Shown: one piece after another, positions 13,304 to 15,060 of the stretch
Layout: each line of letters opens with the position of its first letter
How positions within the stretch are numbered: position 1 is the stretch's first letter
Assembly: GCA_033856535.1 (NCBI GenBank)
Contig: JAWVEV010000036.1
Span: 1-15,060 of the forward strand
DNA: 15,060 nt
Origin: JAWVEV01 sp033856535
GTDB lineage: Bacteria > Actinomycetota > Thermoleophilia > Miltoncostaeales > Miltoncostaeaceae
Reading direction: 5' to 3'
Made by a program: the position numbers and the translations under genes
The notes under the pieces: generated by a model
Told to the model about the DNA's origin: nothing
Seen by the model: only the letters and a program-made list of their open reading frames with translations
Databases searched by the model: none

Positions 13304-14001
13304 CCTTCGTCCGTCGCATCGCCATGAAGCTGAGCAAGCGGGACCGGATCCTGCTCGGCGCCCTCGCCGCGCTGGTCGTGCTGGGCGGCGGCTGGTGGTT
13401 CTACGTGAAGCCGGCCTCGGCCGAGCTGAAGACACAGCGGGCCGAGCTCGAGCGCGTGTCCGTCGAGCGCGCCGACGCCCGCGACGCGCTGGGCCGTCTG
13501 CGGGCCGACTACCAGAGCGAGGTCAAGCGGACCGCCGAGCGCCTGCGCACGGCGAAGGCCCTGCCCGACACCGTCGGCGCGGCGGGCACGATCGTCCAGC
13601 TCGAGCGCCTGGCCGAGCGCGCCAACGTGGAGCTCGCGGGCATCCAGAGCAACACCGCGACCGTCTACGGCGGCGTGACCGGCTACGAGTACGAGGTCAA
13701 GATCCAGGGCCGCTTCTTCGACGTCGACGACTTCCTCTACCGCATGCACCGCCAGGTGGCGGTCGACGAGGACGGAAAGCCGATCGTGGGCGGGCGCCTC
13801 TTCGCGATCACGGGCGTCGACATGACGCCGAAGGGCGATGAGTCGGCCGTCGGCAGCGGTTCCGGCGAGATCCTGGCGGTCCTGCGGGTGGTCGCCTTCT
13901 CGACCACGCCCGCCGGCGCGGCCACCACGCCGGGTACGACCACGCCCGCGACCACCCAGCCCGTTGCCAACACCGCCACCCCGACGGGGGCGGCCCAGTG
14001 A
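13300..14001 (+). CDS. pilO: Type IV pilus assembly protein PilO
   Basis: This is the partner of PilN in the inner-membrane alignment complex (233 aa). A short basic N-terminus leads to one membrane helix (about 17-36), a charged coiled-coil stretch (about 40-90) rich in Glu, Arg and Ala, and a ferredoxin-like domain containing YEVKIQGRFFDVDDFLYRMHR (131-151), which is typical of PilO. A Thr/Pro-rich tail of about 30 residues follows (203-233). The ATG at 13300 overlaps the pilN stop; a second ATG at 13324 is possible but lacks that coupling. It overlaps the following lipoprotein gene by four bases. Confidence 0.9.
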   Translation: MTFVRRIAMKLSKRDRILLGALAALVVLGGGWWFYVKPASAELKTQRAELERVSVERADARDALGRLRADYQSEVKRTAERLRTAKALPDTVGAAGTIVQLERLAERANVELAGIQSNTATVYGGVTGYEYEVKIQGRFFDVDDFLYRMHRQVAVDEDGKPIVGGRLFAITGVDMTPKGDESAVGSGSGEILAVLRVVAFSTTPAGAATTPGTTTPATTQPVANTATPTGAAQ

Positions 14002-14717
14002 GGCCGCGCCTGCGCCACGCGGCGGCCCTCGGCCTGCTCGGCCTGGCCCTGGCCGGCTGCGGCGGGGGCGGCGGCGACTCCGCCGAGGCCCCTCCGCCGG
14101 CCGACACGACCCTGCCGCCCGCGCTGGGGGCATCGCCCGCGCAGTCCGCCGTGCAGGCGCTGGTCGCGCTCGGGACCCCGGCGGCGGTCGACCCGGCCGA
14201 GGCCGACGAGACGCTGGCCCGCCTGGACACCTTCCCGCTGCCGCACGACATCTTCGACGCGAAGGTGAAGCCGGCGCCCGAGCCGACCACCCCGACCGTC
14301 CCGCTGGTGCCGACGGTGCCCGTGGTGCCCACCGTGCCGGTCGTGCCGAGCGTGCCGACGGTCCCGACGACGCCCGCTCCGACGGTGCCGACGACCCCCA
14401 CGGCGACGACCCCCACGGCGACGACCGCCGAGGTCGCCGACGCGCCGTCCGGCGTCCAGAAGGAGGACGTCGTCGCCAACCTGGCGATCTCGGGCGAGGC
14501 GCTGCTGGCGCGCGTCGGCGACGCCGTCCCGCAGGACAGCCAGGAGATCGTGGTCGAGTCGATCGACGCCGACCAGGTGGTGCTCCGGCTGGTGAGCGGG
14601 CTGCTGCCGAACGGGAGCGATCGCGTGACGCTCAAGGTCGGCCAGTCGATGACGCTCACCGACGGCCTGCTGGGGCGGACCTACACGATCAAGCTGCTCG
14701 AGGTGCTGCCCGCCTGA
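13998..14717 (+). CDS. Lipoprotein in the pilP position of the pilus operon
   Basis: This is a predicted lipoprotein of 239 aa. A basic start and hydrophobic stretch lead to the lipobox LAGC with C21 as the lipidated residue, followed by a Gly-rich tether. A Val/Pro/Thr-rich linker spans about 94-146. The C-terminal domain (about 150-239) alternates hydrophobic residues in SQEIVVESIDADQVVLRLV and VTLKVGQSMTLTDGLL, resembling the small beta domains of PilP and GspC. Position (last in a pilMNO chain), lipobox, flexible linker and beta domain all match the PilP layout, but sequence identity is not obvious by eye, so I withhold the symbol. If it is a PilP analogue, its outer partner is unclear because no secretin is seen. 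Confidence 0.8.
   Translation: MRPRLRHAAALGLLGLALAGCGGGGGDSAEAPPPADTTLPPALGASPAQSAVQALVALGTPAAVDPAEADETLARLDTFPLPHDIFDAKVKPAPEPTTPTVPLVPTVPVVPTVPVVPSVPTVPTTPAPTVPTTPTATTPTATTAEVADAPSGVQKEDVVANLAISGEALLARVGDAVPQDSQEIVVESIDADQVVLRLVSGLLPNGSDRVTLKVGQSMTLTDGLLGRTYTIKLLEVLPA
14275..14426 (+). repeat. Low-complexity Val/Pro/Thr coding repeats
   Basis: The linker of the lipoprotein is built from near-repeats encoding VPTVP and TTPT units. At its end a 15-base unit (14389-14403) is repeated exactly at 14404-14418, with eight further bases, encoding the TTPTA pattern. Such arrays may expand or contract by slippage and change linker length in frame. Confidence 0.75.
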
Positions 14718-14740
14718 CGCGGTGGGGCCGCCCGGTCAGG
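14713..14740. terminator. Bidirectional hairpin joining two convergent stop codons
   Basis: CCTGAC (14713-14718) pairs with GTCAGG (14735-14740), and inside it GCGG (14719-14722) pairs with CCGC (14728-14731) around a five-base loop, with a three-base bulge. The outer stem contains the TGA of the lipoprotein gene and the TGA (as TCA) of the minus-strand gene. It can work as a terminator for both directions. Confidence 0.5.
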
Positions 14741-15060
14741 TCGACGGCGGCCAGCGCTCCTCGGGCGGACGCTCCGTGCCCGGGGCGGCGGTCGGCATGC
14801 GCACCGTCGCCGTGCCGAGCTGCTCGTAGGGCGCCACCGCCGGCCGGCGCCAGGTCTCGTAGCGGACGCAGGCCGCGTCGGGATCGCGCTCGGCGGCGAT
14901 CGCCACCGCCAGCGCCAGCGCGTCGCCCATGCCGAGGCCCGATCCGATCCCGGTCTCGGGGTTGATCGCGTGGGCCGCCTCGCCGATCAGGACCGCGCCG
15001 GGCGTCCACCAGACGGGGCAGCGGACCTCGGTGGCCTCGCGGTAGAACCAATCCTCGTCG
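14736..15060 (-). CDS. C-terminal part of an FAD-dependent monooxygenase (partial)
   Basis: The minus-strand frame is open from the right window edge to TGA at 14738-14736 and encodes about 108 residues. LIGEAAHAINPETGIGSGLGMGDALALA is the second FAD-binding block of the PHBH/FAD_binding_3 family; the usual form is GDAAH, and here GEAAH replaces the Asp. A helical stretch and a Pro-rich tail ending ERWPPST follow. The N-terminal GxGxxG motif lies outside the window, so the reaction and substrate cannot be named. Aromatic hydroxylases and geranylgeranyl reductase-like enzymes share this block. Confidence 0.8.
   Translation of the reverse strand, partial: DEDWFYREATEVRCPVWWTPGAVLIGEAAHAINPETGIGSGLGMGDALALAVAIAAERDPDAACVRYETWRRPAVAPYEQLGTATVRMPTAAPGTERPPEERWPPST

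Noticed and set aside
1..15060. CRISPR arrays, tRNA or rRNA genes, insertion sequences, attachment sites
   Set aside because: No regularly spaced repeats, no tRNA-like cloverleaf with a T-loop sequence, no transposase or integrase and no terminal inverted repeats were seen by eye.

Overview
The window is very GC-rich DNA. Intergenic gaps are short, GTG starts are frequent, and several starts lie 6-7 bases behind a TANNNT hexamer, which suggests leaderless transcripts. The gene content (a SpoIID-family protein, a Rv1284-type small beta-carbonic anhydrase, an M50 protease with CBS domains, and a type IV pilus pilD-M-N-O cluster) suggests an actinobacterium. My best guess is the deep-branching class Thermoleophilia (Solirubrobacterales/Gaiellales type). 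That placement is inference from gene content and composition, not from a marker gene.

Layout. (a) 1-69: the tail of an unidentified plus-strand gene, followed by a strong hairpin. (b) 238-3003: two exported cell-wall proteins in tandem, an M23 peptidase with a peptidoglycan-binding domain and a three-copy C-terminal repeat, then a SpoIID/LytB-family protein. (c) 3045-4780: a two-gene ABC-2 exporter. (d) 4885-5838: a YbhN/UPF0104 membrane protein, whose 3' end overlaps the convergent gene by 12 bases. (e) 5827-9100, minus strand: rnhA and a PanE-family reductase (13-base gap), a beta-carbonic anhydrase, and a site-2 protease, with a 13-bp perfect hairpin before the last. (f) 9126-9929: a SAM methyltransferase divergent from rnhA. 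The 25-base gap between them carries overlapping -10-like hexamers on both strands. (g) 10096-14717: a type IV pilus locus. The major pilin stands alone behind its own promoter-like sequence and is closed by a terminator. After it come pilD, pilM, pilN, pilO and a lipoprotein in the pilP position, each overlapping the next by exactly four bases (ATGA or GTGA). (h) 14736-15060, minus strand: the C-terminal part of an FAD-dependent monooxygenase.

How the pilus genes would work together: PilD cleaves the pilin after Gly14 and so licenses it for assembly. PilM on the cytoplasmic face binds the N-terminal tail of PilN. PilN and PilO form the membrane-anchored alignment complex. The lipoprotein sits outside the membrane where PilP would sit in Gram-negative bacteria. 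No PilB/PilT ATPase, PilC platform protein or PilQ secretin is encoded here.

The most interesting observations are a sigma-28 (FliA/WhiG)-like promoter candidate in front of the pilin gene, the PilP-like lipoprotein in what is probably a bacterium without a PilQ-type outer-membrane secretin, an unrecognised three-fold helical repeat on the M23 peptidase, a possible 48-residue coupled leader ORF before pilD, and the compact bidirectional rnhA/methyltransferase promoter.
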